The notes: generated by a model from the sequence alone, not told the origin. Positions 41,441 to 51,572 are shown, counted from the first letter of the stretch. The stretch is 64,000 nt of DNA from JANFXS01 sp022791155 (GCA_949743895.1 CATJUX010000073.1:1-64000); one strand, 5' to 3'. Made by a program: numbers and translations.

Positions 41441-42358
41441 TCATTGCTTCACAACGTTTTTTTGCAAAGCTTTTTCTTTGTTTTTTCCCTTATATTCCGA
41501 AATTATAAGTCCAAACAGTGTCAAGGCCGTTCCAATTCCCGACATAAACGTGATTTTTTCTTTTAATATAACAAAAGAAGCAACAATCGTTATGACTGGA
41601 ACAAAATATATATACACACTTGTTTTCACAGGCCCCAATATTTTCAAAGCCGTGTTCCATGTCACAAAGCACAGCGCCGAGGCGCCAAGGCCAAGAAACA
41701 CAATGTTTCCCCAAACAGTCAGGCTGCGGAATCTTTCAAAACCGGCATGAAATTCAAACACAAACAGCGCCGGAATCATGAACAAAATTCCATATGCAAA
41801 TATGCGGCGCGTGATTTGAATTGTTCCAAAACCAAAACTGCTGATTTTTTTTGTCAAAACAGAATAGCATGCCCAAACAGCCGCTGCCGCCACGGCAAGA
41901 ATGTCGCCAAGTGGATTGACCTGCATTTGGGTTCCGCTGAAGCTTATGAGGCAAATGCCTGTTATCGCCGCTATAAAGCCTATAAAAAAATTCATTCCCA
42001 GCCTGTCCTCATTTTTGATGAACATTTTTGTGAGAATTGCTGTGAAAAAAGGCGCCGCCGATATGACAACGCTCACATTTGAAGTCATTGTGTATGTAAG
42101 CGCAATGTTCTCCAAAAGATAATAAAGACAAACGCCGCAAAGCCCCGCGACTGCAAACATAAATTCCTGTACAAGAGACGTTCCCTTCAAAACATGCGGA
42201 CAAACTGCAACAAGCGCGGCAAAGCCCAGCACAAAACGAAAAAACAATATCTCAACGGGCTGAAAATATTGAAGAAGTACTTTGGTTGATATGAATGTTG
42301 TTCCCCATATTGCGGCTGTGAACAAAGCCAAAATGTGTCCTGTTGTGTTTCTGTTCAT
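41441..42358 (-). CDS. EamA/DMT-family transporter (second)
   Basis: 305 residues with ten membrane helices in two EamA repeats (about 8-145 and 158-290). The first helix AAIWGTTFISTKVLLQYFQPVEILFFRF is the typical EamA opening. The C-terminal tail is charged (KGKNKEKALQKN). The substrate is unknown. The start is ATG 42358, with GAGGAGG upstream; the frame extends to 42490 without support. This is a different paralogue from the one at 34774, judging from low visible similarity outside the family motifs. Confidence 0.9.
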   Translation of the reverse strand: MNRNTTGHILALFTAAIWGTTFISTKVLLQYFQPVEILFFRFVLGFAALVAVCPHVLKGTSLVQEFMFAVAGLCGVCLYYLLENIALTYTMTSNVSVVISAAPFFTAILTKMFIKNEDRLGMNFFIGFIAAITGICLISFSGTQMQVNPLGDILAVAAAAVWACYSVLTKKISSFGFGTIQITRRIFAYGILFMIPALFVFEFHAGFERFRSLTVWGNIVFLGLGASALCFVTWNTALKILGPVKTSVYIYFVPVITIVASFVILKEKITFMSGIGTALTLFGLIISEYKGKNKEKALQKNVVKQ

Positions 42359-42486
42359 TGATTGCGCGCCTCCTCTTTTGTGCTTCAAAAATGTTTGATG
42401 TTTTTTCTCATTTGTGATGACACAGAATTTATTATAAAATATTTGCTTTTTGACACAGCCAAAATCCACAAAAATTTCAATCCATG

Positions 42487-42807
42487 TCACTTCTTCTTTC
42501 GCTGTTTTGGAAACGAAAGCTCGTCATACATGGCCTCAAACAATTCTTTCAAAAACATTTTGTCGTCAACACATTCAACCAAAATCATGTCTTTTGCGCC
42601 TTCATAGGGAGGCTCATACTGTGCATCAGGAATCAGTTTTTCGGCCGCTTTAACAGGTTTTGCCAGCAGCCTGTTGTCACATATATATGCGGCAATTTTG
42701 CCTTTGTAATAAATTATATACTCCCCCATCATTGAGCGGTGTGAAACTTCTTCCAGCTCTGACAACTGCTCCAATATAAAATTCAAATATTCTTTGCTTG
42801 ATGACAT
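42487..42807 (-). CDS. TfoX/Sxy N-terminal-domain protein
   Basis: 106 residues covering one TfoX-N-like fold: EYLNFILEQLSELEEVSHRSMMGEY at the start, then YYKGKIAAYICDNRLLAKP, and a basic tail SFPKQRKKK. In proteobacteria the full TfoX protein promotes competence. Small free domains in Firmicutes have no assigned role. The start is ATG 42807, with AAAGGTGG upstream; the frame extends to 42897 without support. It is probably transcribed alone. Confidence 0.85.
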   Translation of the reverse strand: MSSSKEYLNFILEQLSELEEVSHRSMMGEYIIYYKGKIAAYICDNRLLAKPVKAAEKLIPDAQYEPPYEGAKDMILVECVDDKMFLKELFEAMYDELSFPKQRKKK

Positions 42808-43108
42808 GCTGCCCCACCTTTCATAATGATCTGTCTTTATGACCATATCATAAATTTTGAGCGATGTCTCGAAAAACCTCATCTTTTCACTTTTCAAGAC
42901 AAGCCAAAAAGAAAATTTTGCTCAAAAGCGACAAAATCCCCTTCAATAATATTGCCTTTTTTCACTTTTCACAGATATTATACTACAATAAATCCAAAAC
43001 GTCTATTGTTCGAAAAATCGTATAAAGTTTGAAAAAAGACGCTGTTTTTGTTGTTTAGACATTGCAATTATGATAGAATTAAGTTTAGATAATTCTGGAA
43101 GGAGGAGA
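42808..43108. other. divergent intergenic region, nothing recognised
   Basis: About 300 bp between the TfoX-like gene and recD2. Short T-rich stretches are present, but I see no clear promoter, operator or small gene. Confidence 0.35.
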
Positions 43109-45352
43109 ATGCTGTTGTCAATGACTGAACGCCTCAGCGGCACTGTTGAAGAAATAATATTTCAAAACAACGAAAATGGATATACAGTTTTTTCACTCAA
43201 CGACAATGAAGAAGAAGTTGTGTGTGTTGGCACATTGCCCGACATTCACAAAGGCGAAAACATAAGCGTGACTGGCGTTTGGACAGTTCATCCGTCATAT
43301 GGCCGCCAGTTTTCTGTTGAGATTTATGAAAAAACAGTGCCGACAACAGTTGAGGGAATTGAAAAATATCTTTCTTCCGGCGTTGTGAGAGGAATAGGCG
43401 CAAAAACAGCCAAAAAAATTGTTGAAAAATTTGGCGAAGAAACATTTTTCATAATCGAAGAAAAGCCTGAAAGGCTTGTTGAAGTGAAGGGAATAACATT
43501 CGAAAAAGCCATGCGCATAAGTCAGGTTTTCATGGAACAGCATGAGCTCAGAAGGGTTATGATGTTTCTTCAAAACCTCGGCGTTTCCCCAACATATTCA
43601 ATGAAGATATATAAAAAGTATAAGGGAAGAACATTTGACATTGTCAACACAAACCCCTACAAAATTGCTGACGACATATCAGGAATTGGTTTCAAAATGG
43701 CTGACAGACTGGCCGCTGCTGCCGGAATGGCCGAAGATTCACCCGGAAGAATCAAATCTGCCGTGAAATATGCCCTCACAATGGCGTCGCAGGAAGGACA
43801 TGTATATTTGCCTCAAAAATCCCTCTTTGACTCTGTCAGAGAAATCACAGGCATAAATGACGATGTTGTTGAAAACTATCTTCTTGAGCTTCAAATTGAG
43901 CATCAAATTTGGAGAGAAAATTTAGACGGCGAAATTATAGTATATCTAAACGCATATTACTATGCAGAAATTTCATCAGCCAAAAAAATATTGGAACTTT
44001 TAGAATATAGAGATGAATTTGAAAAAGACTGGAACGAAGTTATAGAAAAGGCCGAAGCCTCCACAGGAGTGAAACTTGCCGAAAAACAGCGTCTCGCCGT
44101 GACAGAAGCCATGACAGAAGGCGTGCTTATAATAACAGGCGGCCCCGGAACAGGAAAAACAACGGCAATAAACACAATCATCAAAATTCTTGAAAAAGAA
44201 GGGCTTGACATTGTCCTTGGCGCCCCAACAGGCAGGGCCGCCAAACGCATGACAGAGGCCACAGGAATGAACGCCCAAACAATACACAGAATGCTCGGAA
44301 TAAACTTCATAGACGGCGACAACCGCTCGCAGTCCTTTGAAAAAAATGAAGATGATCCAATAGAGGCCGACGTGATTATAATTGACGAAAGCTCAATGAT
44401 TGACGTGCTTCTCATGAACAGTTTTTTGAAAGCTGTTCAGCCCGGCACAAGGCTCATATTTGTGGGCGACATTGACCAGCTCCCTTCAGTTGGCGCCGGA
44501 AACGCACTGAAAGATATGATCAAAAGCGGTGTCATAAAAGTTGTGCGCCTCACAGAAATATTCCGTCAGGCGCAAGAAAGCGCCATAATAACAAATGCAC
44601 ACAGAATAAACAACGGCCTCTATCCTGTTTTGAACGACAAAACAAAAGATTTTTTCTTTGTTAAAAGAACAAACGCAAAAGACGTTGTTGAAGCCGTGAA
44701 AGACTTGATCACAAGAAGGCTTCCCGCATACAACGGCTGTGATCCTCTCAGCGACATACAAGTTCTTGCGCCAATGAAAAAAGGAATGCTTGGCGTTCAT
44801 GAGCTGAACAAAACGCTTCAGCAAACGCTCAACCCGCCGCACAAAACAAAAAGTGAAAAAATTTTGAGAACAGGCGTTTTAAGATGCGGCGACAAAGTCA
44901 TGCAAATCAAAAACAACTATAACATGCCATGGAAGATAAAAGGCGCTCGCGGAAACATTGTTGACGAGGGCTTGGGAGTTTTCAATGGCGATTGCGGAAC
45001 AATACAAAAAATTGATGAAAGCAAAGAATTTATAAGCGTTCTCTTTGATGACAACAAATGGGTTGACTATGACTTCACACAAATTGAAGAACTGGAGCTG
45101 TCATATGCCGTCACAATACACAAATCACAGGGAAGTGAATATCCCGTTGTGATAATTCCGATCCACAGCGGCCCACCCATGCTCCTTTCAAGAAATCTTT
45201 TGTATACAGCTGTGACAAGGGCAAAAAAGCTTGCTGTCATTGTTGGAATTCCCGAAACAATGAACAAAATGGTTGACAACAACAGAGAAATAAACAGATA
45301 TTCAACCCTTGACAAAAGAATATGTTCACTCTACAAATTCATGCATCAGTGA
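43109..45352 (+). CDS. recD2: RecD2-type 5'-3' DNA helicase
   Basis: 747 residues from ATG 43109 (AAGGAGG upstream, close spacing; ATG 43121 is an alternative). An N-terminal OB domain is followed by helix-hairpin-helix units (GIGAKTAKKIVEKFG, about 103-117). The SF1B motor has Walker A GGPGTGKTT, Walker B VIIIDESSM, GDIDQLPSVGAG and the C-terminal UvrD-like motif VTIHKSQGSEYPVV. It unwinds DNA in recombination or repair and works without RecBC in Firmicutes. The overlap with comF (ATG 45361) is none; the two are 8 bp apart. Confidence 0.95.
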   Translation: MLLSMTERLSGTVEEIIFQNNENGYTVFSLNDNEEEVVCVGTLPDIHKGENISVTGVWTVHPSYGRQFSVEIYEKTVPTTVEGIEKYLSSGVVRGIGAKTAKKIVEKFGEETFFIIEEKPERLVEVKGITFEKAMRISQVFMEQHELRRVMMFLQNLGVSPTYSMKIYKKYKGRTFDIVNTNPYKIADDISGIGFKMADRLAAAAGMAEDSPGRIKSAVKYALTMASQEGHVYLPQKSLFDSVREITGINDDVVENYLLELQIEHQIWRENLDGEIIVYLNAYYYAEISSAKKILELLEYRDEFEKDWNEVIEKAEASTGVKLAEKQRLAVTEAMTEGVLIITGGPGTGKTTAINTIIKILEKEGLDIVLGAPTGRAAKRMTEATGMNAQTIHRMLGINFIDGDNRSQSFEKNEDDPIEADVIIIDESSMIDVLLMNSFLKAVQPGTRLIFVGDIDQLPSVGAGNALKDMIKSGVIKVVRLTEIFRQAQESAIITNAHRINNGLYPVLNDKTKDFFFVKRTNAKDVVEAVKDLITRRLPAYNGCDPLSDIQVLAPMKKGMLGVHELNKTLQQTLNPPHKTKSEKILRTGVLRCGDKVMQIKNNYNMPWKIKGARGNIVDEGLGVFNGDCGTIQKIDESKEFISVLFDDNKWVDYDFTQIEELELSYAVTIHKSQGSEYPVVIIPIHSGPPMLLSRNLLYTAVTRAKKLAVIVGIPETMNKMVDNNREINRYSTLDKRICSLYKFMHQ

Positions 45353-45360
45353 GGTTTTAT

Positions 45361-46044
45361 ATGATTGGTATTATTAAATTTTTGATTGATATGATATATC
45401 CGCCGCGCTGCGTTGTTTGTCAGGAAATAATAATGCCCGGCAACTATTTGTGCGACGCATGCATCAAACATAACAGCAAAAACACAGGCATATATGTGAA
45501 AAATATCAACAATTCCAAATCCATAATAACGGGATATATAACCTGCGCTTTCGCTGTATATGACTATAAATTTGTGAAAAAATCTATAAAAAGCTTCAAG
45601 TTTGACGGCTACAAATTCTATGGCGAAGGCTTTTCAAAAATTATGTTTGAAACGGCTCAAAAAAATTTTCCAAACATATTTAGTGACAGCGACATAATCA
45701 TTCCTGTCCCGATACACAAAAAAAGATTCAAAAAAAGAGGCTTCAACCAGTCCGTGATAATGGGCCGCGGCATAGCAAGGCTTGCAGGAATTGAATTTTC
45801 TGAAAAAGCGCTGATAAGAAAAACAAACACAATTCCCCAAAGCGGCCTAAGCATTGAGGAGCGGTTAAAAAACATTAAAAATGCTTTCGAAATTGGAAAC
45901 TGCGACATAAAAGGCAAAAACATACTTTTGATAGATGACATATTCACAACAGGAGCCACTTTGAATGAATGCGCAAAAGTTTTGAAGGAAAACGGCGCAA
46001 AAGAAATTTTGTGCTACACTTTTTCAGCCACAATTTTAAGTTGA
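45361..46044 (+). CDS. ComF-family protein, phosphoribosyltransferase domain
   Basis: 227 residues. An N-terminal zinc finger (CVVC about 17-20, CDAC about 35-38) precedes a phosphoribosyltransferase-like domain whose PRPP loop is ILLIDDIFTTGATL (about 193-206). The motif KKRGFNQSVIMGRGIA is diagnostic for ComF/GntX. In Bacillus ComFC is needed for DNA uptake. It is part of recD2-comF-patatin on the plus strand. The start is ATG 45361, with GAGGTTTTAT upstream. Confidence 0.92.
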   Translation: MIGIIKFLIDMIYPPRCVVCQEIIMPGNYLCDACIKHNSKNTGIYVKNINNSKSIITGYITCAFAVYDYKFVKKSIKSFKFDGYKFYGEGFSKIMFETAQKNFPNIFSDSDIIIPVPIHKKRFKKRGFNQSVIMGRGIARLAGIEFSEKALIRKTNTIPQSGLSIEERLKNIKNAFEIGNCDIKGKNILLIDDIFTTGATLNECAKVLKENGAKEILCYTFSATILS

Positions 46045-46053
46045 GGTGTTTTT

Positions 46054-46902
46054 ATGTATAACATTGGCTTGATATTAGAAGGCGGGGGCATGAGAGGAGT
46101 TTACACCGCTGGCGTTCTTGATTTCTTCATTGAAAAAGGCATTGAGCTTTCGCCGATATATGCCGTTTCGGCCGGAGCGTGCCATGCATGCAGTTACATT
46201 TCAAAACAAAAAGGCAGGGCATATGCCACAAACGTTGATTATATAAAAGACAAAAGATATGCAAGCATCAAAAGCCTCATAAAAACCGGCGACTATTTTG
46301 GAGCAGAATTTGTCTACAAAACAATCCCCGAAAAACTAAATGCATACAACTATGACGCTTTTGATGAATATGACGGAAATTTTTATGTTGTTGTGACAAA
46401 TTGTGAAACAGGCAAAGCAGAATATATCAAAATTGGTGACATGAGAAAAGACATTGATTTCATAAGAGCCTCAAGCTCGCTTCCACTGCTGTCACAAATG
46501 GTTGAAATTTGTGGAAAAAAATATCTTGATGGCGGCATGAGCGATTCAATCCCAATCAAAAAAGCCATAAAAGACGGAAGCAGAAAAAACATAGTAATAT
46601 TAACAAGAGACAAAAGCTATAGAAAAGAAAAAAACAAACTCATAAACCTGATAAAAATTAAATATAAAAAATATCCCCTTTTGATCAAAGCCATGGCCAG
46701 CCGCCACACAAAATATAACAGCACTCTTGAGTTTGTTGAAAAAGAAAAAGCCGCCGGACGGGCATATGTCATCCGTCCGCGGAAGCCCGTTGAAATTGGC
46801 CGCCTTGAAAAAGACAGCAAAAAACTTAAAAATCTCTACAACCAAGGCTATGACGATGCAAAAAGGCATTTCAAAAGGCTTTTGATGTTTTTGGAAAATT
46901 AA
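46054..46902 (+). CDS. patatin-like phospholipase
   Basis: 282 residues. The oxyanion motif GLILEGGGMRGVYTAGVLDFF (about 5-25, split here) is followed by a nucleophile elbow that reads AVSAGA instead of the usual GxSxG first glycine (S about 39), and the catalytic dyad Asp in LDGGMSDSIP. It probably hydrolyses lipids; membrane association is not obvious. GAGGTG precedes the ATG. The stop codon shares a TTAA with the stop of the convergent ytaF gene. Confidence 0.9.
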   Translation: MYNIGLILEGGGMRGVYTAGVLDFFIEKGIELSPIYAVSAGACHACSYISKQKGRAYATNVDYIKDKRYASIKSLIKTGDYFGAEFVYKTIPEKLNAYNYDAFDEYDGNFYVVVTNCETGKAEYIKIGDMRKDIDFIRASSSLPLLSQMVEICGKKYLDGGMSDSIPIKKAIKDGSRKNIVILTRDKSYRKEKNKLINLIKIKYKKYPLLIKAMASRHTKYNSTLEFVEKEKAAGRAYVIRPRKPVEIGRLEKDSKKLKNLYNQGYDDAKRHFKRLLMFLEN

Positions 46903-47537
46903 ATCAAATATATAAGCCCTATGGCTATTAAAAGCGCACCCGAAATTATGCTCCAAATATCTGTTCTCAAAGGACAGATATTTTTTATTTTTTCTCCTGT
47001 TTTTGAGCCCAAAACAATGAGAACAATCTGCAAAAATGCCACCATGAAAGGAAGCAGCATTGTGAAGCCGCCAGCAATTCCAGCGCCTGTGACAGCGGCA
47101 AAAGCATCTATGGACAATGAAAAGCCAAGATATATCGCCTCAAGCGGATCTATCGTTTTTGAATTGTCCATGTCACAGCTGTGCGGCGTTCTCACAATTT
47201 CAATTGTGAGGCCAAATTGCTTCAAAAAAAGTGTCCATTTTTCATTTTTATGTTTCGAAACTTTTTTGTGGCCCGATTTTTTGGAGCCCTGAAACATAAC
47301 CCAAACGCCAAGCGCCACAAGCATAATTGTGCCAATGTTCTCCGCAATTGGCGCAGGAAGTATATTTTTGATGAAATCGCCAAGCACAAGCGCAAGAAAT
47401 GTTATCGAAACAGCCTGAAATGATATTATCAGTTTTGCTGGCGATGTTATCTTGATTCCGCGCCCGCCGCAGGCAAGGCCAACGCCAAATGAATCCACAG
47501 AAAGAGCAAGAGACAATATTATAAGTTTATATGCCAT
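46899..47537 (-). CDS. ytaF: sporulation membrane protein YtaF (MntP-related)
   Basis: 212 residues with six predicted membrane helices in two related halves: LALSVDSFGVGLACG (about 6-20) and the repeat AIYLGFSLSIDAFAAVTGAG. The cytoplasmic loop between is rich in Lys and His (HKKVSKHKN). This double DSF/DAF pattern is the MntP/YtaF family, of which YtaF is expressed in sporulation. Ion specificity is unknown. The start is ATG 47537, with GGAGGA upstream; the TTG at 47549 lies before it. Confidence 0.88.
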   Translation of the reverse strand: MAYKLIILSLALSVDSFGVGLACGGRGIKITSPAKLIISFQAVSITFLALVLGDFIKNILPAPIAENIGTIMLVALGVWVMFQGSKKSGHKKVSKHKNEKWTLFLKQFGLTIEIVRTPHSCDMDNSKTIDPLEAIYLGFSLSIDAFAAVTGAGIAGGFTMLLPFMVAFLQIVLIVLGSKTGEKIKNICPLRTDIWSIISGALLIAIGLIYLI

Positions 47538-47635
47538 TTGTTCCTCCAAAAATAATACAAAACAGTTATGCTTTATATTATGAATGAAGTAATAACTTTG
47601 CTATAGCACGAATAAGATTTAACCGAGGTGAGAAT

Positions 47636-50248
47636 ATGGACTGGCATAACAAAACTTATATTGAAACAGCCGATTTGCTGCAAACAGATTTGAAAAAAGG
47701 GCTGACAGACACGCAGGCAGCCTCAAAACTAAAGAAAAATGGAAAAAATATACTCAAAGACGAAACTGAAAAAAAGAGCTTTGCCCAAAGATTTTTCAAT
47801 CAGCTCAACGACTTTCTCGTCATTGTTCTTTTGAGCGCGGCCGCCGCATCATTTGTGATTTCTGTTCTAAAAGGCGAAAGTGACTTTGCAGATTCTTTTT
47901 TGATAATAGCAATTGTTGTCATAAACGCCGTTATAGGCGTTGTTCAGGAATCAAGGGCCCAAAAGGCCATTGATGATTTGAAAAAGCTGACGCCAAGCAA
48001 TGCAAGAGTTTTGCGTGATGGCAAAATGAAAGTGATTGAAGCTGAAGACGTCGTTGAAGGCGACATAATTGTTTTTGAAACGGGCGACCGCATATGTGCC
48101 GACGGAAGACTGATTGAAAGCGTGAGCCTCAAAACTGAAGAATCGGCCATAACAGGTGAATCCGAAAGCGTTGAAAAGGATTGCCGCTTCATATGCAAGC
48201 CCGATTGTCAAACAGCGGACAGGCATAACATGGTTTTGGCCGGCTCATTTGTGGCATATGGCCACGGAAAAGCCGTTGTGACAGCAACCGGAATGAACAC
48301 AGAAGTTGGGAAAATAGCACGCCTCATGCAAAATGAGGAAGAAAAAAAGACGCCACTCCAGTCCAAATTGGATGAAACAGGCAAAACTTTGGCATTGGGC
48401 GCAATTGGAGTTTGTGTTGTCATATTCATTTTGGGAGTGGCGCGAAAAGGCGACATATTCGACATGTTCATGACCTCCGTCAGCCTTGCTGTGGCGGCAA
48501 TTCCCGAGGGATTGACAGCAGTTGTGACAATTGTGCTTGCAATGGGAACAAAAAGGCTTGCTGCCAAAAACGCCATTGTGAGGAAGCTGACAGCGGTTGA
48601 AACCCTTGGTTCGGCACAAGTGATATGCTCCGACAAAACAGGCACGCTCACAATGAACAAAATGAAAGCCGTGAAATTTGTTGACATGACCTCTGCTGCC
48701 AACGCCGGCCCTGAAAGTGTTGAAAAAATGCTGACATTGGCCTCTCTTTGCAGCAACTGCCGTTATGAAAACGGAAAATTTGTTGGAGAAGCAACTGAAA
48801 CGGCCATTTGTGAAAGCGCTTTGGAAACAGGGATCAACAGAGAAAGAATAAACCGCGAACTTCCGCGGGTCATGGAAAAACCTTTTTCATCAGACAGAAA
48901 AATGATGACAACGGTGCACAAGTCAAAGGAAAAATATATCGCCGTGACAAAAGGCGCGCCCGAAATGGTTGCAAACATATGTGGACAATACACAAGAAAA
49001 AACGCTGAAATAGGTTTCACGCACAGAGACAAAAAGAAAGCCGCTGAAGTTTGTGACAGCATGGCAAAAAAGGCATTGAGAGTCATAGCTGTGGCATATC
49101 GTGAATTTGACCACATGCCAAAAGAATTTGAATTGGAAAGAGATGTCACACTTTGCGGATTTATAGGGATAATGGACATGCCACGGCCCGAGGCCAAAAA
49201 AGCAGTTGAAGTTTGCAAAAAAGCCGGAATACGCCCTCTTATGATAACAGGAGATAACCCCATCACTGCTTCAGCAATTGCAATGGAAGTTGGAATATTT
49301 GAAGACGGTGACGAAAGTGTGACAGGCGCAGAGCTTGAAAAAATGAGTCAGGAAACACTTGTGAAAAACATAGACAGATACACCGTTTTTGCCCGGGTCA
49401 CGCCAGAACACAAAATGCGCATTGTCAAAGCGTTTCAAAGCAAAAACATGGTGACGGCCATGACAGGAGACGGCGTCAACGACGCACCCGCGCTCAAAGC
49501 TGCCGACATTGGCTGCGCAATGGGCCGCACAGGAACAGACGCCGCAAAAAATGCCGCCGACATGATTATATCTGATGACAACTTCGCCACAATTGTTGAG
49601 GCTGTGAAAGAGGGGCGCGGAATTTATGCCAACATACAAAAGACAATTCATTTCCTTTTGTCAAGCAACATAGGCGAAATTATAACAATATTCACAGCAA
49701 TGGTCATGGGCTGGGCAACGCCCCTTCTTCCAATACAGCTTCTGTGGGTGAATTTGATAACAGATTCACTTCCAGCAATAGCTTTAGGCATGGACACATT
49801 CGACAGCGAAATAATAAATCAAAAGCCGGCTGAAAACGGAGGAAGTGTGTTTTCTGGCGGGCTGGGAATGCGCATATGCCTTGAAGGGGCAATGATCGGC
49901 GTGCTTTCGCTTGTGGCGTTTGCCATTGGCCACATATATTATGACAACGGACAAGGCGTGGCAATTGGAAGAACAATGGCGTTTGCAGTTTTGAGCATGT
50001 CACAGCTTGTTCACGCATACAACATGAGAAGCGGAAAAAGCATACTCAAAAAAGGATTTTTTGGAAACAAATATTTGAACATCGCTGTGATTGTTGGGGT
50101 TATAATGCAGTGCGGGGTTATATCAATTCCAACAGCAGCCACATATTTCAAGGTTTCAGCCCTCAGCACAGAGCAATGGCTGACAGTTGCCGCTCTTTGT
50201 TTTGTTCCGCTCATTGTTGTTGAAATTGAAAAAAGGATTATGCGATAA
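47636..50248 (+). CDS. P2-type cation (calcium) transporting ATPase
   Basis: 870 residues. The N-terminal cation-ATPase domain is followed by TGES (AITGESESVE), the ion-site helix VAAIPEGLTAVVTIVLAMG, phosphorylation site CSDKTGTLTMNK and GDGVNDAPALKAADIGCAMG. The sequence and length match PMCA/SERCA-like bacterial Ca2+ pumps. The pump exports calcium (or manganese) from the cytoplasm. It is divergent from ytaF, with GAGGTG upstream. A strong terminator follows at 50407-50443. Confidence 0.94.
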   Translation: MDWHNKTYIETADLLQTDLKKGLTDTQAASKLKKNGKNILKDETEKKSFAQRFFNQLNDFLVIVLLSAAAASFVISVLKGESDFADSFLIIAIVVINAVIGVVQESRAQKAIDDLKKLTPSNARVLRDGKMKVIEAEDVVEGDIIVFETGDRICADGRLIESVSLKTEESAITGESESVEKDCRFICKPDCQTADRHNMVLAGSFVAYGHGKAVVTATGMNTEVGKIARLMQNEEEKKTPLQSKLDETGKTLALGAIGVCVVIFILGVARKGDIFDMFMTSVSLAVAAIPEGLTAVVTIVLAMGTKRLAAKNAIVRKLTAVETLGSAQVICSDKTGTLTMNKMKAVKFVDMTSAANAGPESVEKMLTLASLCSNCRYENGKFVGEATETAICESALETGINRERINRELPRVMEKPFSSDRKMMTTVHKSKEKYIAVTKGAPEMVANICGQYTRKNAEIGFTHRDKKKAAEVCDSMAKKALRVIAVAYREFDHMPKEFELERDVTLCGFIGIMDMPRPEAKKAVEVCKKAGIRPLMITGDNPITASAIAMEVGIFEDGDESVTGAELEKMSQETLVKNIDRYTVFARVTPEHKMRIVKAFQSKNMVTAMTGDGVNDAPALKAADIGCAMGRTGTDAAKNAADMIISDDNFATIVEAVKEGRGIYANIQKTIHFLLSSNIGEIITIFTAMVMGWATPLLPIQLLWVNLITDSLPAIALGMDTFDSEIINQKPAENGGSVFSGGLGMRICLEGAMIGVLSLVAFAIGHIYYDNGQGVAIGRTMAFAVLSMSQLVHAYNMRSGKSILKKGFFGNKYLNIAVIVGVIMQCGVISIPTAATYFKVSALSTEQWLTVAALCFVPLIVVEIEKRIMR

Positions 50249-50406
50249 AAATGATGAACGTTCACCAGCAATATCATTAAAAAACATATTTATGAAATAT
50301 AACAATAAAGCCATATAAACATATTTCAATTGTTTCTTTGATATGTCAAAAAAGGACACAGGCTTTAATCAAGCTTTAATGAACTGAAAACAACACAACA
50401 AAAAAA

Positions 50407-50443
50407 GGCGATGAAGAAAACCGTTTCAAACTTCTTCACCGCC
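50407..50443 (+). terminator. terminator of the cation ATPase gene
   Basis: GGCGATGAAGAA pairs with TTCTTCACCGCC (one mismatch), followed by CTTTTCCTTATT. Confidence 0.8.
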
Positions 50444-50469
50444 CTTTTCCTTATTGCTGCAAAATCAAA

Positions 50470-50499
50470 AACCCCAGAAACATTTGGCTTCTGGGGGTT
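50470..50499 (-). terminator. terminator of rplM-rpsI
   Basis: On the minus strand AACCCCCAGAA and TTCTGGGGTT form a 10-bp stem, followed by TTTGATTTTGC. It lies 27 bp after the rpsI stop. Confidence 0.85.
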
Positions 50500-50525
50500 G
50501 AATTCTTTTGAAATTGCAGGCGAAA

Positions 50526-50918
50526 TTATCTCTTTGAGAACTGCGGAGCGCGACGGGCTGCCTTGAGGCCATATTTCTTTCTTTCTTTCATTCGTGGATC
50601 ACGTGTCAAAAATCCAGCTTTTTTCAAAGACTGTCTATAGTCTCCGTCAGCTTCAAGCAATGCTCTTGAAATGCCATGTCTGATTGCACCAGCCTGACCT
50701 GTGAAGCCACCGCCATGAACATTGACAAGAACATCAAATTTGGCTCCTGTTTCTGTGAGCTCCAATGGCTGACGCACAATGAGTTTCAATGTTTCAAGAC
50801 CAAAATAGTCGTCTATGCTTCTTTTGTTGATTGTTATGTTTCCGTTTCCCGGCACCAAATAAACTCTTGCAACAGAAGATTTTCTTCTGCCCGTGCCATA
50901 ATATCTTGCTACTGCCAT
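50526..50918 (-). CDS. rpsI: 30S ribosomal protein S9
   Basis: 130 residues. The start [20 protein letters not shown] and the C-terminal tail [16 protein letters not shown] are diagnostic; the tail reaches the P-site tRNA. GGAGG precedes ATG 50918. It follows rplM by 23 bp in the normal rplM-rpsI unit. Confidence 0.98.
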   Translation of the reverse strand: MAVARYYGTGRRKSSVARVYLVPGNGNITINKRSIDDYFGLETLKLIVRQPLELTETGAKFDVLVNVHGGGFTGQAGAIRHGISRALLEADGDYRQSLKKAGFLTRDPRMKERKKYGLKAARRAPQFSKR

Positions 50919-50941
50919 TTTGCTTCCTCCTTCTTACAAAA

Positions 50942-51379
50942 TCAACATTTGATTTCCAAAACTTCAGGTTTTTGAGCCTCGTGCTTGTGGTCTGGGCCTG
51001 CATAAACATGAAGTTTTTTAATCATATTTTTGCCAAGTGTATTTTTAGGAAGCATACCTTTAACAGCGTGCATAACAACAGCTTCCGGTTTTGTTTCCAG
51101 CATTTTTTTGAGTGTGACTTGTTTGAGGCCGCCAATATAGCCTGTGTGATGTGTGTAAAGCTTTTGATCAAGCTTTTTGCCTGTGACAGCTATTTTTTCA
51201 GCATTCACAACAATGACATAATCTCCTGTGTCAATGAATGATGTATAAATTGGTTTATTTTTGCCTTTCAGAACTTTAGCAATTTCAGATGCAAGACGCC
51301 CCAATGTTTTTCCTTCAGCGTCCACAACATACCATTTTCTTTCAATATCAGCTTTTTTGGCTATGTATGTTGTTCTCAT
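50942..51379 (-). CDS. rplM: 50S ribosomal protein L13
   Basis: 145 residues. Motifs are [20 protein letters not shown] (about 14-33), [12 protein letters not shown] and [22 protein letters not shown]13 is an early-assembly protein of the 50S subunit. AAGGAGG precedes the ATG. A promoter and a structured leader lie upstream at 51384-51564, separating this unit from truA. Confidence 0.98.
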   Translation of the reverse strand: MRTTYIAKKADIERKWYVVDAEGKTLGRLASEIAKVLKGKNKPIYTSFIDTGDYVIVVNAEKIAVTGKKLDQKLYTHHTGYIGGLKQVTLKKMLETKPEAVVMHAVKGMLPKNTLGKNMIKKLHVYAGPDHKHEAQKPEVLEIKC

Positions 51380-51383
51380 AGTC

Positions 51384-51528
51384 AGTGTAACCTCCTTAAA
51401 ATCAAAACCATACTTGCGTGCTGTTTTTCAAAGGCATGTGGGGTGTCTTCAGAAAAATGGCCCGCGAAAATAAATTCAGTTTCTATATTAAAACCCGGGG
51501 CTAACGAGTTTTTAAGTGGCTGTCGAAC
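51384..51528 (-). promoter_or_regulatory. rplM leader, possible L13-type autoregulatory RNA
   Basis: The transcript leader between the predicted start and rplM is about 150 nt. It contains a stem in which TTAAAAACTCG pairs with CGGGTTTTAA (about 51489-51516). L13 leader RNAs are known in low-GC Gram-positives at this position. The identification is positional. Confidence 0.35.
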
Positions 51529-51534
51529 AGAAAT

Positions 51535-51564
51535 AGTATAATACAACTCTCCCTAACGTGTCAA
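51535..51564 (-). promoter_or_regulatory. rplM-rpsI promoter
   Basis: On the minus strand TTGACA (51564-51559), an 18-bp spacer and TATACT (51540-51535), directly after the truA stop. Confidence 0.7.
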
Positions 51565-51572
51565 GGAGAATT

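Noticed and set aside
47550..47635. Manganese riboswitch (yybP-ykoY) between ytaF and the cation ATPase
   Set aside because: The 98-bp divergent gap is too short, and conserved motifs are missing.
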